NCBI GenBank assembly: GCA_022361315.1
Contig: JAKSBB010000163.1
Span: forward strand, 1-13,330
DNA length: 13,330 bases
Direction of reading: 5' to 3'
From: Desulfobacterales bacterium
GTDB lineage: Bacteria > Desulfobacterota > Desulfobacteria > Desulfobacterales > Desulfobacteraceae
This document shows positions 1 to 7,240 of the stretch, piece by piece. Position numbers and translations under genes: made by a program. The notes under the pieces were generated by a model. It made no database searches. It had not been told where the DNA came from and saw nothing but the letters and a program-made list of their open reading frames with translations. Position 1 is the stretch's first letter; every line of letters starts with the position of its first letter.

Positions 1-20
1 GAATAACCGGCGGGACGGTC

Positions 21-218
21 TTAGCCGTTGGGCAGCAGACGTCTTACTTCTTTCATGTCACTTGCATCAATCATCTGATCCTGACGGAAGCCGCGTTTCC
101 GCTTGGTGGTCTTCTTGGTCAGAATGTGACTGGCATGGGACTTACGGAACTTGTACTTTCCGGATCCGGTTTTCTTAAACCGCTTGGCAGCCGCGCGGCT
201 TGTCTTAATCTTAGGCAT
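21..218 (-). CDS. rpmI: Large ribosomal subunit protein bL35
   Basis: Small basic protein of the 50S subunit, 65 residues, the usual length of bL35. It begins [14 protein letters not shown] and is rich in Lys/Arg, with the family's [13 protein letters not shown] stretch at about residues 29-41 and the C-terminal RRLLP. The ATG at 216-218 is preceded by GAGAGGG about 5 nt upstream. It lies 159 nt downstream of infC on the same strand, the standard infC-rpmI-rplT order. rplT should follow beyond the left edge of the window. The gap to infC is long for this operon and contains a terminator-like hairpin, so expression may be attenuated between infC and rpmI. Confidence 0.98.
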   Translation of the reverse strand: MPKIKTSRAAAKRFKKTGSGKYKFRKSHASHILTKKTTKRKRGFRQDQMIDASDMKEVRRLLPNG

Positions 219-247
219 AATACCCTCTCTTAAGTGTTACAATTACA

Positions 248-285
248 AAAAACTAAAGGTGGTATATACGCAGACATACCACCAC
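248..285 (-). promoter_or_regulatory. Terminator-like hairpin (possible attenuator) between infC and rpmI
   Basis: Read on the minus strand, GGTGGTAT (283-276) pairs with ATACCACC (265-258). The stem extends by two more pairs to about 10 bp around a 6-nt loop, and is followed by the interrupted U-rich tract TTTAGTTTTTT. It sits in the 5' leader of rpmI, downstream of infC. bL20 is known to autoregulate this operon in both E. coli (translational) and B. subtilis (attenuation), so a regulatory role is plausible. A partial terminator that lowers rpmI-rplT relative to infC is also possible. The function is inference. Confidence 0.5.
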
Positions 286-312
286 ACCAAATATGGTCAA
301 AACTCTATATAG

Positions 313-345
313 CCCGAACTCAAGGCCCCAACGAAAACCGTCGGG
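313..345 (-). promoter_or_regulatory. Two-tier hairpin in the infC-rpmI spacer
   Basis: On the minus strand CCCGA (345-341) can pair with TCGGG (317-313), enclosing a 5-bp stem CGACG/CGTTG around a GTTTT loop. It lies directly downstream of infC and upstream of the terminator-like hairpin. Together they could form a regulatory leader for rpmI. The stems are short, so support is weak. Confidence 0.3.
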
Positions 346-377
346 TCAGACATACGTAGCTTAAACTGCTGGGCGGA

Positions 378-902
378 TCACTTGGGTCCGAGCAGCATGG
401 TAATCACCCGGCCTTCAAACTTGGGGTGCTGCTCCACCTGGGCGAACTCCTTGGTCATCTCCACCACCTTTTCCAAAACAGTGGCAGCCTGTTCCTTGAG
501 CATAAACTCACGCCCGCGGAACACCAGGGTAATTTTCACCTTATCGTTGTTCTTAATGAACTTTTCAACGTGTCTGACCTTGGTTGCCAGATCATGATCA
601 TCGGTTTTAGGACGGACCTTGATCTCCTTGATCTGGGAACTCTTCTGCTTCCGCTTTGCCTCTTGTTTTTTCTTGGTCAGCTCGTACTTATACTTTCCAT
701 GATCCATTATCTTGCAGACAGGGGGGTTGGCATCAGGAGACACCTCGACCAAATCCAGATCTTGGTTACCGGCAATCCGCAATGCCTCTGCGATGGGCAC
801 AATTCCAACCTGTCCGCCGTCAGAACCAATCACCCGCACTTCACTGGCTCTGATTCCCTTATTCACTCGTGTCTGATCTTTCCGTCCTCTATGCTTAGAT
901 AT
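378..902 (-). CDS. infC: Translation initiation factor IF-3, probable ATA start
   Basis: IF-3 binds the 30S subunit, proofreads the start codon and prevents premature 50S joining. The two-domain protein shows VNKGIRASEVRVIG at the start of the N-domain, LDLVEVSPDANPPVCKIMD near its end, the Lys-rich linker helix, and C-domain motifs IKEIKVRP, FRGREF and MLLGPK. The first usual start codon is a GTG at 866, but the frame stays open to a stop at 918-920. An ideal AGGAGG (914-909) sits 6 nt before an in-frame ATA at 902-900. Starting there gives 174 residues (SKHRGRKDQTR before VNKGIR), matching normal IF-3 length. Rare AUU/AUC/AUA starts are a known autoregulatory device of infC. No thrS lies upstream; the neighbour is a deaminase gene, and infC seems to have its own promoters. 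Confidence 0.96.
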   Translation of the reverse strand: MSKHRGRKDQTRVNKGIRASEVRVIGSDGGQVGIVPIAEALRIAGNQDLDLVEVSPDANPPVCKIMDHGKYKYELTKKKQEAKRKQKSSQIKEIKVRPKTDDHDLATKVRHVEKFIKNNDKVKITLVFRGREFMLKEQAATVLEKVVEMTKEFAQVEQHPKFEGRVITMLLGPK

Positions 903-914
903 CTTCCACCTCCT
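900..914 (-). promoter_or_regulatory. infC ribosome binding site with rare ATA start codon
   Basis: AGGAGG at 914-909, a 6-nt spacer, then ATA at 902-900 in frame with infC. No ATG, GTG or TTG lies between the upstream stop (918-920) and the GTG at 866, and nothing resembling a Shine-Dalgarno precedes that GTG. This decides the start, by analogy with the AUU start through which IF-3 represses its own translation in E. coli. Confidence 0.75.
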
Positions 915-927
915 GCCTTAGGCACAA

Positions 928-956
928 ATGTAAATAAAATAAAAAAATCATGTCAA
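928..956 (-). promoter_or_regulatory. Candidate proximal promoter of infC
   Basis: TTGACA (956-951), 17-nt spacer, TTACAT (933-928). The -35 box is perfect and the -10 box is poor (3 of 6). It would start transcription only about 20 nt before the infC start codon. Confidence 0.35.
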
Positions 957-977
957 TATAACAAGCATAACCTTGGA

Positions 978-1006
978 ATTATAACTGCCCAACCCAATAA
1001 ATGCAA
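978..1006 (-). promoter_or_regulatory. Candidate sigma-70 promoter of infC operon
   Basis: TTGCAT (1006-1001), exactly 17 nt, then a perfect TATAAT (983-978), placing the transcript start near 971 and giving about a 70-nt leader to infC. It sits directly after the stop codon of the upstream deaminase gene, which argues that infC is transcribed independently. Confidence 0.6.
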
Positions 1007-1013
1007 GAAATAT

Positions 1014-1562
1014 TTAAATTTCTCCCCCACTTCCACGCTGGGAAAGGGTATAGGCTTCCAAGAAACTGTCTTTCCAGTATAAGTTAGCCTCTTTATTAAA
1101 AAATTCATAAAAAAGATCAAGGCTTTTTTCACGCAGCACATGGGAAACCACCTTAACACCGGCGTCCCGGTAAAGGGCGGGCAACGAATTCAAGTCGCAT
1201 CCGGTGCCCCCGCCCATGGCATCTTCATAGGCAAAAACAATGGTTTTAATGCCCGACAACAGAATGGCGGAGAAGCACATGAGGCAAGGCTCCATGGTGG
1301 TAAAAAGCACGGCATCGGAAGGCTTGAATTCTCCCGTGTAATCCTGCAGCGCCTTAAGGGCCCGGATCTCTGCATGGTCTATCTCGCTGAAAAAAGGCAA
1401 TTCTCCGGACGTACCGGTCCTGGCCCCGGACGCGATGACCTCCCCGCCCTGCACAATCACACACCCCACCGGGAACTGACCGTCATCAAATGCGATTCTG
1501 GCCTGCTCCAGGGCTTTCTCCATAAACACCTCGTACTCCAAAACAACTCCCTTCATATTCAT
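1014..1562 (-). CDS. Zinc-dependent nucleoside/base deaminase (CMP/dCMP deaminase superfamily)
   Basis: The superfamily hydrolytically deaminates cytosine, guanine or tRNA adenine rings. The zinc site is visible: HAE at residues 63-65 (H63 ligand, E65 proton shuttle) and PCLMC at 92-96 (C93 and C96 ligands). At 182 residues it is somewhat longer than TadA, and the C-terminal half (GGGTGCDLNSLPALY at about 117-131, then a helix rich in Phe) differs from classical TadA. I therefore do not assign the tRNA-editing role; free base or nucleoside deamination fits equally well. The start used is the ATG at 1562, preceded by a G-rich stretch (GGGTGGCGGG). The ATG at residue 14 is an alternative that would match the family's usual N-terminus. 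It is divergent from the dGTPase gene, so two nucleotide-metabolism genes share a 104-nt spacer. Confidence 0.88.
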   Translation of the reverse strand: MNMKGVVLEYEVFMEKALEQARIAFDDGQFPVGCVIVQGGEVIASGARTGTSGELPFFSEIDHAEIRALKALQDYTGEFKPSDAVLFTTMEPCLMCFSAILLSGIKTIVFAYEDAMGGGTGCDLNSLPALYRDAGVKVVSHVLREKSLDLFYEFFNKEANLYWKDSFLEAYTLSQRGSGGEI

Positions 1563-1605
1563 ATCCCGCCACCCTGAATCCCCAGGGCACCGATTTTGGC
1601 AACAC

Positions 1606-1633
1606 TTGCATTTTTCACTAAATCCTGTATTTT
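1606..1633 (+). promoter_or_regulatory. Candidate promoter of dgt-ykgJ operon
   Basis: TTGCAT (1606-1611), 16-nt spacer, TATTTT (1628-1633), giving a short leader of about 25 nt before the dgt ATG. The boxes match 3 and 4 of 6 positions respectively. Confidence 0.3.
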
Positions 1634-1666
1634 ATTGAATCCTAATAATTAATCAATACCGATTTT

Positions 1667-2764
1667 ATGAAAGCACTAGAAAAAACAGATGCCCACCCGG
1701 AAGATGCACTGAATATCAGGGAACAATTCCAGCAAAGGGAACAGAATTTTCTCTCTGCTTACGGCACCCCCAGCGCAGGCGCACGGCGCAGACAGCCTGA
1801 AATAAATCCCTGCGGCATCCGCACCCCATTTCAGCTGGACCGGGACCGGATCGTCTATTCCAATGCTTTCAGACGCCTCAAATATAAAACCCAGGTATTT
1901 CTATCCCCTCTGGGTGATCACTACCGCACCCGGCTGACCCACACCTTAGAGGTGTCGGAGACCGCCAGGAACATTGCCCGGGCCATGCGGCTGAACGAAG
2001 ATCTGGCCGAGGCCATTGCCCTGGGGCACGACCTGGGGCATACCCCCTTCGGGCACGGTGGGGAGACCGCCCTGATCGAAGCCCATTCCGCCCATTTTGC
2101 CCACTCCGACCAGAGTTTGCGGGTTGTGGATATTCTTGAAAACCGGGGACAAGGGCTCAACCTCACCCGGGAAGTCAGAGACGGGATCCTGAAGCATTCA
2201 AAAGGATTCGGCAACATCATTCCGGCCACCCCCGGTGAGACCGCTTTCACCATCGAAGGCAGGATTGTCCGGGTGGCAGATATTATCGCCTATCTGAACC
2301 ACGACCTGGATGATGCCCTGAGAGGTAAGGTCATCACCATGGATGACGTGCCTGACATCTGCCTGAAAAAACTTGGAAGAACCCACTCCGCCAGGGCATC
2401 TACCATGATGGAGCAACTGGTGTACAACAGCGGCCCCCGGAACGGTAAGTTTGTGCTGAATATGGGAGAAGATACCTTTAAGGCCATGACCATCCTGAGA
2501 AAATTCCTGTTTGAAAAGGTGTACCGCTCTCCGGCCGTACACGACGAGTTCATAAAGGCAAAAAAGGTCATTGCAGGGCTTTACAACCACTTCATGGAGC
2601 ATCCGGACGACATGCAGAAAGAGCTGGAAAAAATGGAGATGGCCCCCTGGGATTCCACCCAGAACACCCTGAAACGGTCGGTGTGTGATGTCATTGCCAG
2701 CATGACCGACCGGTATGCCCTGAAGCTGTATACCGAACTTTTCTTTCCCAACCCCCTGGTTTAA
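1667..2764 (+). CDS. dgt: Deoxyguanosinetriphosphate triphosphohydrolase-like HD protein
   Basis: Members hydrolyse dNTPs to the deoxynucleoside and tripolyphosphate, lowering dNTP pools. The 365-residue protein has the family signature GIRTPFQLDRDRIVYSNAFRRLKYKTQVF (about 50-78), then the HD metal site: H92 in RLTHTLEV, H121-D122 in LGHDLGHTPFGHGGE, H125 and H130 near the active site, and D205 in RVADIIAYLNHDLDDA. This is the shorter dGTPase-like type rather than the roughly 500-residue enteric Dgt, so the preferred dNTP is uncertain. The ATG at 1667 is the first possible start (an in-frame stop lies at 1643), yet no Shine-Dalgarno sequence is visible. Only 26 nt separate it from the following ykgJ-like gene, suggesting an operon. 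Confidence 0.93.
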   Translation: MKALEKTDAHPEDALNIREQFQQREQNFLSAYGTPSAGARRRQPEINPCGIRTPFQLDRDRIVYSNAFRRLKYKTQVFLSPLGDHYRTRLTHTLEVSETARNIARAMRLNEDLAEAIALGHDLGHTPFGHGGETALIEAHSAHFAHSDQSLRVVDILENRGQGLNLTREVRDGILKHSKGFGNIIPATPGETAFTIEGRIVRVADIIAYLNHDLDDALRGKVITMDDVPDICLKKLGRTHSARASTMMEQLVYNSGPRNGKFVLNMGEDTFKAMTILRKFLFEKVYRSPAVHDEFIKAKKVIAGLYNHFMEHPDDMQKELEKMEMAPWDSTQNTLKRSVCDVIASMTDRYALKLYTELFFPNPLV

Positions 2765-2790
2765 CCTAACTTTTATAGGGAACTGCCACA

Positions 2791-3369
2791 ATGCCCCAAG
2801 ACACGCCCCAAGAGATTTTCAACCAATTGGCCGACCTGTTCACCAAGATGGACAACACCTGGGACCGGGTGGCGGCGGATAACGGATTCCAATGCAACGG
2901 CTGCGAGGACAATTGCTGCCTTTCCCTGTTCTACCATCACACCCAGGTGGAGAAGGCCTACCTCTGGCACGGCTTTAAAACCCTGAGCCCCCAGACCCAG
3001 ACCACAGTGCTGGCCAAAGCCAGGGACTATCTGGAAAAAACCTTCGGGACCGAAGGCACCCCGTCACCGGATACGGATTCCAAAAAGATCCCCTGTCCGC
3101 TGCTGAGTGACGGCCGCTGCAGCCTTTATACATACCGCCCCATGATCTGCCGGATGCATGGGTTGCCCCACGAGCTTCACAGACCCGACGGGCAAATCAT
3201 GAAAGGACCGGGGTGTGATGCCGGGGCCTTTGATGAAACCAACGGCCCCCCCTTCAACCGGACGCCGTTTTACCGGGAAATGGCGGGGATAGAGATGGCA
3301 TTCAGAACAGCCACAGGCAAACAGGAAAAGATCAGGGCAACCATCGCCCATATCTTGCTGGACGAATAA
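2791..3369 (+). CDS. YkgJ-family cysteine-cluster protein
   Basis: A 192-residue soluble protein with the CxxCxxxCC arrangement (C35, C38, C42, C43) and the second signature CPLL-DGRCSLYTYRPMICRMHG (C102, C110, C120), plus C142. This is the pattern of the YkgJ (zinc- or iron-chelating domain) family, thought to bind Zn or an Fe-S cluster; its biochemical role is generally unknown. AGGGA lies about 10 nt before the ATG. It follows dgt by 26 nt on the same strand and converges with the SpoIIE phosphatase gene across only 18 nt. There is no signal peptide or membrane segment. Confidence 0.85.
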   Translation: MPQDTPQEIFNQLADLFTKMDNTWDRVAADNGFQCNGCEDNCCLSLFYHHTQVEKAYLWHGFKTLSPQTQTTVLAKARDYLEKTFGTEGTPSPDTDSKKIPCPLLSDGRCSLYTYRPMICRMHGLPHELHRPDGQIMKGPGCDAGAFDETNGPPFNRTPFYREMAGIEMAFRTATGKQEKIRATIAHILLDE

Positions 3370-3387
3370 CGCCGGCATTTTGCTTTT

Positions 3388-4767
3388 CTACTTTTTACGC
3401 CCCATCCTGTGAATGGCAGCCAGGGTCAGGTCGTCTCCGGGGCCCTGGCCCTGGGAAAACCGGTCAACCGCACCTAAAACGCCCTCTATCAGCCGGTCGG
3501 GTTCGGAACGGACACCCGGCGAATCGCTGTCCAGCTGTTCCAGATCTTCACAGAAACGCCCCAGCCCGTAAATTCCGCCCTCCGGATTTCTGGCCTCAAG
3601 CACGCCGTCTGTAAGCAGCAGGGCATTGGCATTTTCTTCCAGAACAAAACTCTCCTGGCCGTATACCGCCTCCGGCACAATCCCCAGGGGCGGCCCCTTA
3701 AACCCGCTGTCCGTCATGGGCGTTACCCCGCCGCCGTCCAGAAGCAGGGGCGGAATATGGCCGGCATTTGCAAACAGAACGATACCGGAGTTCAGATCCA
3801 CCACCAGATAGATAAGGGTAACAAACATTCCCTGCTGGGAGCGTTTACAGAGCACCCGGTTGATCTTGGACATCAGACGGCCCGGCTCCATAAACACAGG
3901 CGCATAGTGCTGAAGCTCGCTGGAAAGACGCGCCATGAAAAGCGAAGCGGCAATCCCCTTCCCGGAAACATCCCCCAGGGCGATCCCCAGCTTTTTACCC
4001 GGCAGGGTATAAAATGAGTAGAAGTCGCCGCCCACGGCAAGGGCCGGCTGGTTTACCGCTGAAAAAGAATAGCCGTCGATCATGGGCATCCGGGCGGGTA
4101 AAAAGCTCTCCTGAACCTGGCGGGCCAGGTCCAGATCCCTTGCCATGGCCTCCCGGCGCTGACGGTTCAACCGCTCCATCCGGACATAGAGACTGGCCCC
4201 TTCTATGGCCAAGGCCATGTGGTCCGCCGTCATGCGAACCGTTTCCACCGCTTCCGGGCTGAAAAAATCAGGCGCGACGTGCATCAGGGTCAGAATTCCG
4301 AAAAGCGCCCCGTTTTTAATGATGGGTACGGCCAGGGCCGATCTGACCGTGTAAGGCTGATCCGGCAATTGAATCCACCGGTCATCGGCTTTCGTGTCCG
4401 CCACCAGCCCCACATCCTTATGTTGCCGGACCCAGCCGGCAAGCCCCTGATCCAGAACCGTTCCCAAAAGCGTTGAGCGTTCATCCGCAGAAACCTCCCC
4501 CCGGGTCAGGAGGCTGTCCGTTACCCGGCCGGATTCATCCAGCAGAAAAAGACTCCCGGTTTCCGCTCCGGAAAGCCGGGCAGTGATCTCAAGGGTGCGT
4601 CTCATGGTATGACGGAGCAGCTTCTCCTCGGATACGGCGCCCACCATCTCCAAGAAGCTTTCAAAAAGACGGCCCTGCTCAAGGCAGGCACGGTTTTCAC
4701 GCTTCAACCGCTGGTTTTCCGCAATCAGCGTCTTCATCACCGTGTTTTCATTATCGTTTTCCGCCAT
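3388..4767 (-). CDS. GAF-domain PP2C/SpoIIE phosphatase (RsbU-like)
   Basis: Probable Ser/Thr phosphatase acting on a phosphorylated anti-sigma antagonist or similar partner. The 459-residue protein has an N-terminal coiled coil (about 10-35), a GAF sensor domain (about 45-195), the conserved linker DLDLARQVQESFLP (211-224), and a SpoIIE/PP2C catalytic domain to the C-terminus. Metal-site acidic residues are present: D248 in GGDFY, D266 in GDVSGKG, D387 in LLLTDG and D445-D446 in GDDLTLA, so it looks active. NAGHIPP (334-340) is also typical. The start is well supported by AAGGGGGG just before the ATG. No membrane helices, STAS, anti-sigma kinase or response-regulator gene is adjacent, so the partner is unknown. 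It is divergent from pta. Confidence 0.94.
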   Translation of the reverse strand: MAENDNENTVMKTLIAENQRLKRENRACLEQGRLFESFLEMVGAVSEEKLLRHTMRRTLEITARLSGAETGSLFLLDESGRVTDSLLTRGEVSADERSTLLGTVLDQGLAGWVRQHKDVGLVADTKADDRWIQLPDQPYTVRSALAVPIIKNGALFGILTLMHVAPDFFSPEAVETVRMTADHMALAIEGASLYVRMERLNRQRREAMARDLDLARQVQESFLPARMPMIDGYSFSAVNQPALAVGGDFYSFYTLPGKKLGIALGDVSGKGIAASLFMARLSSELQHYAPVFMEPGRLMSKINRVLCKRSQQGMFVTLIYLVVDLNSGIVLFANAGHIPPLLLDGGGVTPMTDSGFKGPPLGIVPEAVYGQESFVLEENANALLLTDGVLEARNPEGGIYGLGRFCEDLEQLDSDSPGVRSEPDRLIEGVLGAVDRFSQGQGPGDDLTLAAIHRMGRKK

Positions 4768-4797
4768 TACCCCCCTTTGGCCGATCCCTATCCGTCG

Positions 4798-4825
4798 TTG
4801 ACACTGGCATTGAAACCATTATGAT
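4798..4825 (+). promoter_or_regulatory. Strong candidate sigma-70 promoter for pta
   Basis: A perfect TTGACA (4798-4803), 16-nt spacer, and TATGAT (4820-4825, 5 of 6). The transcript would start near 4832, leaving about 230 nt before the pta start. A weaker second candidate, TTGCCA-N15-TATAAA, lies at 4878-4904. Confidence 0.6.
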
Positions 4826-4957
4826 GTATGTACAGTCGGCTTACCCGCGCGCTAACCTGATTTTTATTTAAAATACATTGCCAACGATCGCTTTTTCCTA
4901 TAAACTCAACCGGTTTTGCATGGCGCAAGCCATTAATTTTTAACGGACAACCATAAA

Positions 4958-5008
4958 TTCCGGCCGGCATCCCCGGCAGACGGCAGTGCCGGGTACCACG
5001 GGCCGGAA
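4958..5008 (+). promoter_or_regulatory. Nested GC-rich hairpin in pta leader
   Basis: Outer stem TTCCGGCC (4958-4965) with GGCCGGAA (5001-5008), 8 perfect pairs. Inner stem CCCGGCA (4972-4978) with TGCCGGG (4987-4993), 7 perfect pairs around an 8-nt loop. It ends 42 nt before the pta Shine-Dalgarno and is not followed by a U-tract, so it is not a simple terminator. It could be a translational or RNA-stability element or a protein-binding site. Confidence 0.55.
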
Positions 5009-5063
5009 AACGCATATAAGTTTAGACCTGCAAGCCTCTATTCGTATATTAGGAGGAAAACCA

Positions 5064-7193
5064 ATGTCAAACGGTTTATACATTACCGCCACCGAAGCCG
5101 GTTCCGGGAAATCAGCCATTGCCCTGGGGGTGATGGAAACACTATTGAGAAAACTGGACTGCGTGGGATTCTTCCGACCCATCATCCGGCGTGACCCCCA
5201 GGAAGAGTGGGATCTGGATATCGAGCTGATGTCAAGCCAGTTCAACCTTGACCGCCCCTATGAGAGAATGTACGGCATCACCCAGGCCGAGGCCGACCGC
5301 CTGCTCTCCATGGGAAAAAAAGGGGAGGTGCTGGACCGGATCATCGAAAAGTACAACGAAGCCCATCAGGAGTGTGAATTCATCCTCTGTGAGGGAACCG
5401 ATTTCGTATCCTCCACGGCCGGTGTGGAATTTGACATTAACGCCACCATCATAAAAAACCTGTCCTGTCCGGTACTTCTGGTGGCGGCTGCCAATGAAAA
5501 ACCCATGGAAGAGGTCTCCATGCTCACCAGCCTGACGCTGGAATCCCTGGAAAGCAAAGGGTGTAACGTCATCGGCACCATCATCAACCGGGTGGCCCCG
5601 GATGAGAAAGATGACATTTTAGATCACTTTCACGCCACCGGCCGGTTTGAAAATCAATTGGTTTATGCCGTTCCCGAAGAAGAGGTATTGGGCAAACCTA
5701 CCCTGAGCGAGGTGGCGGACGCCCTGGATGCCAAAGTACTCTGCGGCCACAAACAGCTTTACCGGCATGCCCGTCAGTTCACCGTGGCGGCCATGCAGCT
5801 GAGAAACCTGTTGTCCCGCATTGAGCACGGCACCCTGATCATCACCCCCGGAGACCGGGCCGACGTCATCGTGGCCTGCATGGCCACCCTGTCCTCCGCC
5901 TCCATCGAAAATATTTCCGGTATCATTCTCACCGGCGGCCTTGAACCTGAAAAACCCATCTGGGACCTGATCCAGGGGTTTTCCGGCATGGTCCCCCTGC
6001 TCAGTGTTGCGGACGATACCTTTCAGACCGCAGTGAAGGTGGAAAAACTCCAGGCGGATATCTCCCCCTATGATGAGCGAAAAATTACCCGGGCCCTGGC
6101 ATTGTTCGAACAGCATATCGACATCGACAAGCTCGGCAACAAGGTGATCACTACCGATTCCACCATTGTTACGCCAAAAATGTTCGAGTACGATCTGCTC
6201 TGCAAGGCCAGAACCTTTAAGAAACGTATCGTCCTGCCCGAAGGCACGGAAGACCGGATGCTGCGGGCGGTGGAAACCCTGCTGAGAAGAGAAATTGTGG
6301 ACGTCACCCTGCTGGGCAATGAAAAGACCATCCAGAACAAAATCGCAAAACTGGGTCTGCGTATGGGTGAGATGGAAATCATAGACCCCCTGCGGTCACC
6401 GAATCTGGACGCCTATGCCAAAGAATACTACGAGTTGAGGAAACACAAGGGCATGACCCTTGAGAACGCCAGGGACCGGATCTGCGACGTCAACTACTAC
6501 GGCACCATGATGGTTCACCTGGGTCATGTGGACGGGATGGTTTCCGGCTCGGCCCATAGTACCGCCGCCACCATCAAGCCCTCTTTTGAAATCATCAAGG
6601 CCAAAAACAGAACCACTCCGGTTTCCAGCATATTCTTCATGTGTCTTGCGGAAAAGGTCCTGGCCTACGGAGACTGCGCCATCAACCCGGATCCCAATGC
6701 GGAAGAGCTGGCCGCAATTGCCATCACCTCCGCAGATTCCGTCACCATGTTCGGCATTGAACCCCGGGTGGCCATGCTCTCCTACTCCACCGGCACCTCG
6801 GGTAAAGGCAAGGATGTGGACAAGGTCCGGGAAGCCACGGAAATTGTCAGAAGCAAACGGCCGGATATCCTCATCGAAGGACCCATCCAGTACGATGCGG
6901 CCGTGGAACCCAACGTGGCCAGAACCAAGCTTCCGGACTCACCTGTAGCCGGACGCGCCACCGTGCTGATCTTTCCGGATCTCAACACCGGCAACAACAC
7001 CTACAAGGCCGTCCAGCGGTCCTCCGGCGCCATGGCCGTGGGCCCCATGCTGCAGGGCCTGAACAAACCGGTGAACGACCTGAGCCGGGGCTGTCTGGTG
7101 GCGGACATCATCAACACCGTTGCCATCACGCCTATCCAGGCGGCGGAAAAGGACTGGCAGAATGTGCCCAAGCCTTTGGAAATCATCAAGTAG
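5064..7193 (+). CDS. pta: Phosphate acetyltransferase, long three-domain type
   Basis: Interconverts acetyl-CoA plus phosphate with acetyl phosphate plus CoA, cytoplasmic. In sulfate reducers it serves acetate activation or substrate-level ATP formation together with acetate kinase. The 709 residues contain an N-terminal P-loop-like domain (TATEAGSGKSAIALG at 8-22), a middle DRTGG-type domain (about 215-335, with GTLIITPGDRADVIVA and ILTGGLEP), and the C-terminal catalytic PTA domain from about 375 (KRIVLPEGTEDR, YSTGTSGKG, FPDLNTGNNTYKAVQR, GPMLQGLNKPVNDLSRG). Length and order match E. coli Pta. The ATG at 5064 follows AGGAGGA (5051-5057); a GTG at 4986 in the same frame lacks such a site and falls inside the leader hairpin. 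No ackA is adjacent. It ends in a strong hairpin terminator. Confidence 0.97.
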   Translation: MSNGLYITATEAGSGKSAIALGVMETLLRKLDCVGFFRPIIRRDPQEEWDLDIELMSSQFNLDRPYERMYGITQAEADRLLSMGKKGEVLDRIIEKYNEAHQECEFILCEGTDFVSSTAGVEFDINATIIKNLSCPVLLVAAANEKPMEEVSMLTSLTLESLESKGCNVIGTIINRVAPDEKDDILDHFHATGRFENQLVYAVPEEEVLGKPTLSEVADALDAKVLCGHKQLYRHARQFTVAAMQLRNLLSRIEHGTLIITPGDRADVIVACMATLSSASIENISGIILTGGLEPEKPIWDLIQGFSGMVPLLSVADDTFQTAVKVEKLQADISPYDERKITRALALFEQHIDIDKLGNKVITTDSTIVTPKMFEYDLLCKARTFKKRIVLPEGTEDRMLRAVETLLRREIVDVTLLGNEKTIQNKIAKLGLRMGEMEIIDPLRSPNLDAYAKEYYELRKHKGMTLENARDRICDVNYYGTMMVHLGHVDGMVSGSAHSTAATIKPSFEIIKAKNRTTPVSSIFFMCLAEKVLAYGDCAINPDPNAEELAAIAITSADSVTMFGIEPRVAMLSYSTGTSGKGKDVDKVREATEIVRSKRPDILIEGPIQYDAAVEPNVARTKLPDSPVAGRATVLIFPDLNTGNNTYKAVQRSSGAMAVGPMLQGLNKPVNDLSRGCLVADIINTVAITPIQAAEKDWQNVPKPLEIIK

Positions 7194-7200
7194 ACCTTAG

Positions 7201-7235
7201 GTCTTCCGGCAGCCGGGGCTGCCGGGAGACTTTCT
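7201..7235 (+). terminator. Rho-independent terminator of pta
   Basis: A 13-bp stem, GTCTTCCGGCAGC (7201-7213) with GCTGCCGGGAGAC (7218-7230), contains one G-T wobble and has a 4-nt loop. It is followed by TTTCT. It starts 8 nt after the pta stop. The U-tract is short but the stem is very stable. The hairpin also lies just past the end of the convergent nitroreductase gene, though no U-tract follows on that strand. Confidence 0.8.
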
Positions 7236-7240
7236 ACCGA

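Noticed and set aside
1140..1577. Long plus-strand frame opposite the deaminase gene
   Set aside because: Shadow of the minus-strand gene, whose zinc motifs are clear.
2198..2791. Long minus-strand frame opposite dgt
   Set aside because: Shadow frame; the plus-strand HD protein has all family motifs.
4986..5063. A GTG start extending Pta by 26 residues
   Set aside because: No ribosome binding site, within the leader hairpin; AGGAGGA before the ATG at 5064 and family alignment favour the shorter form.
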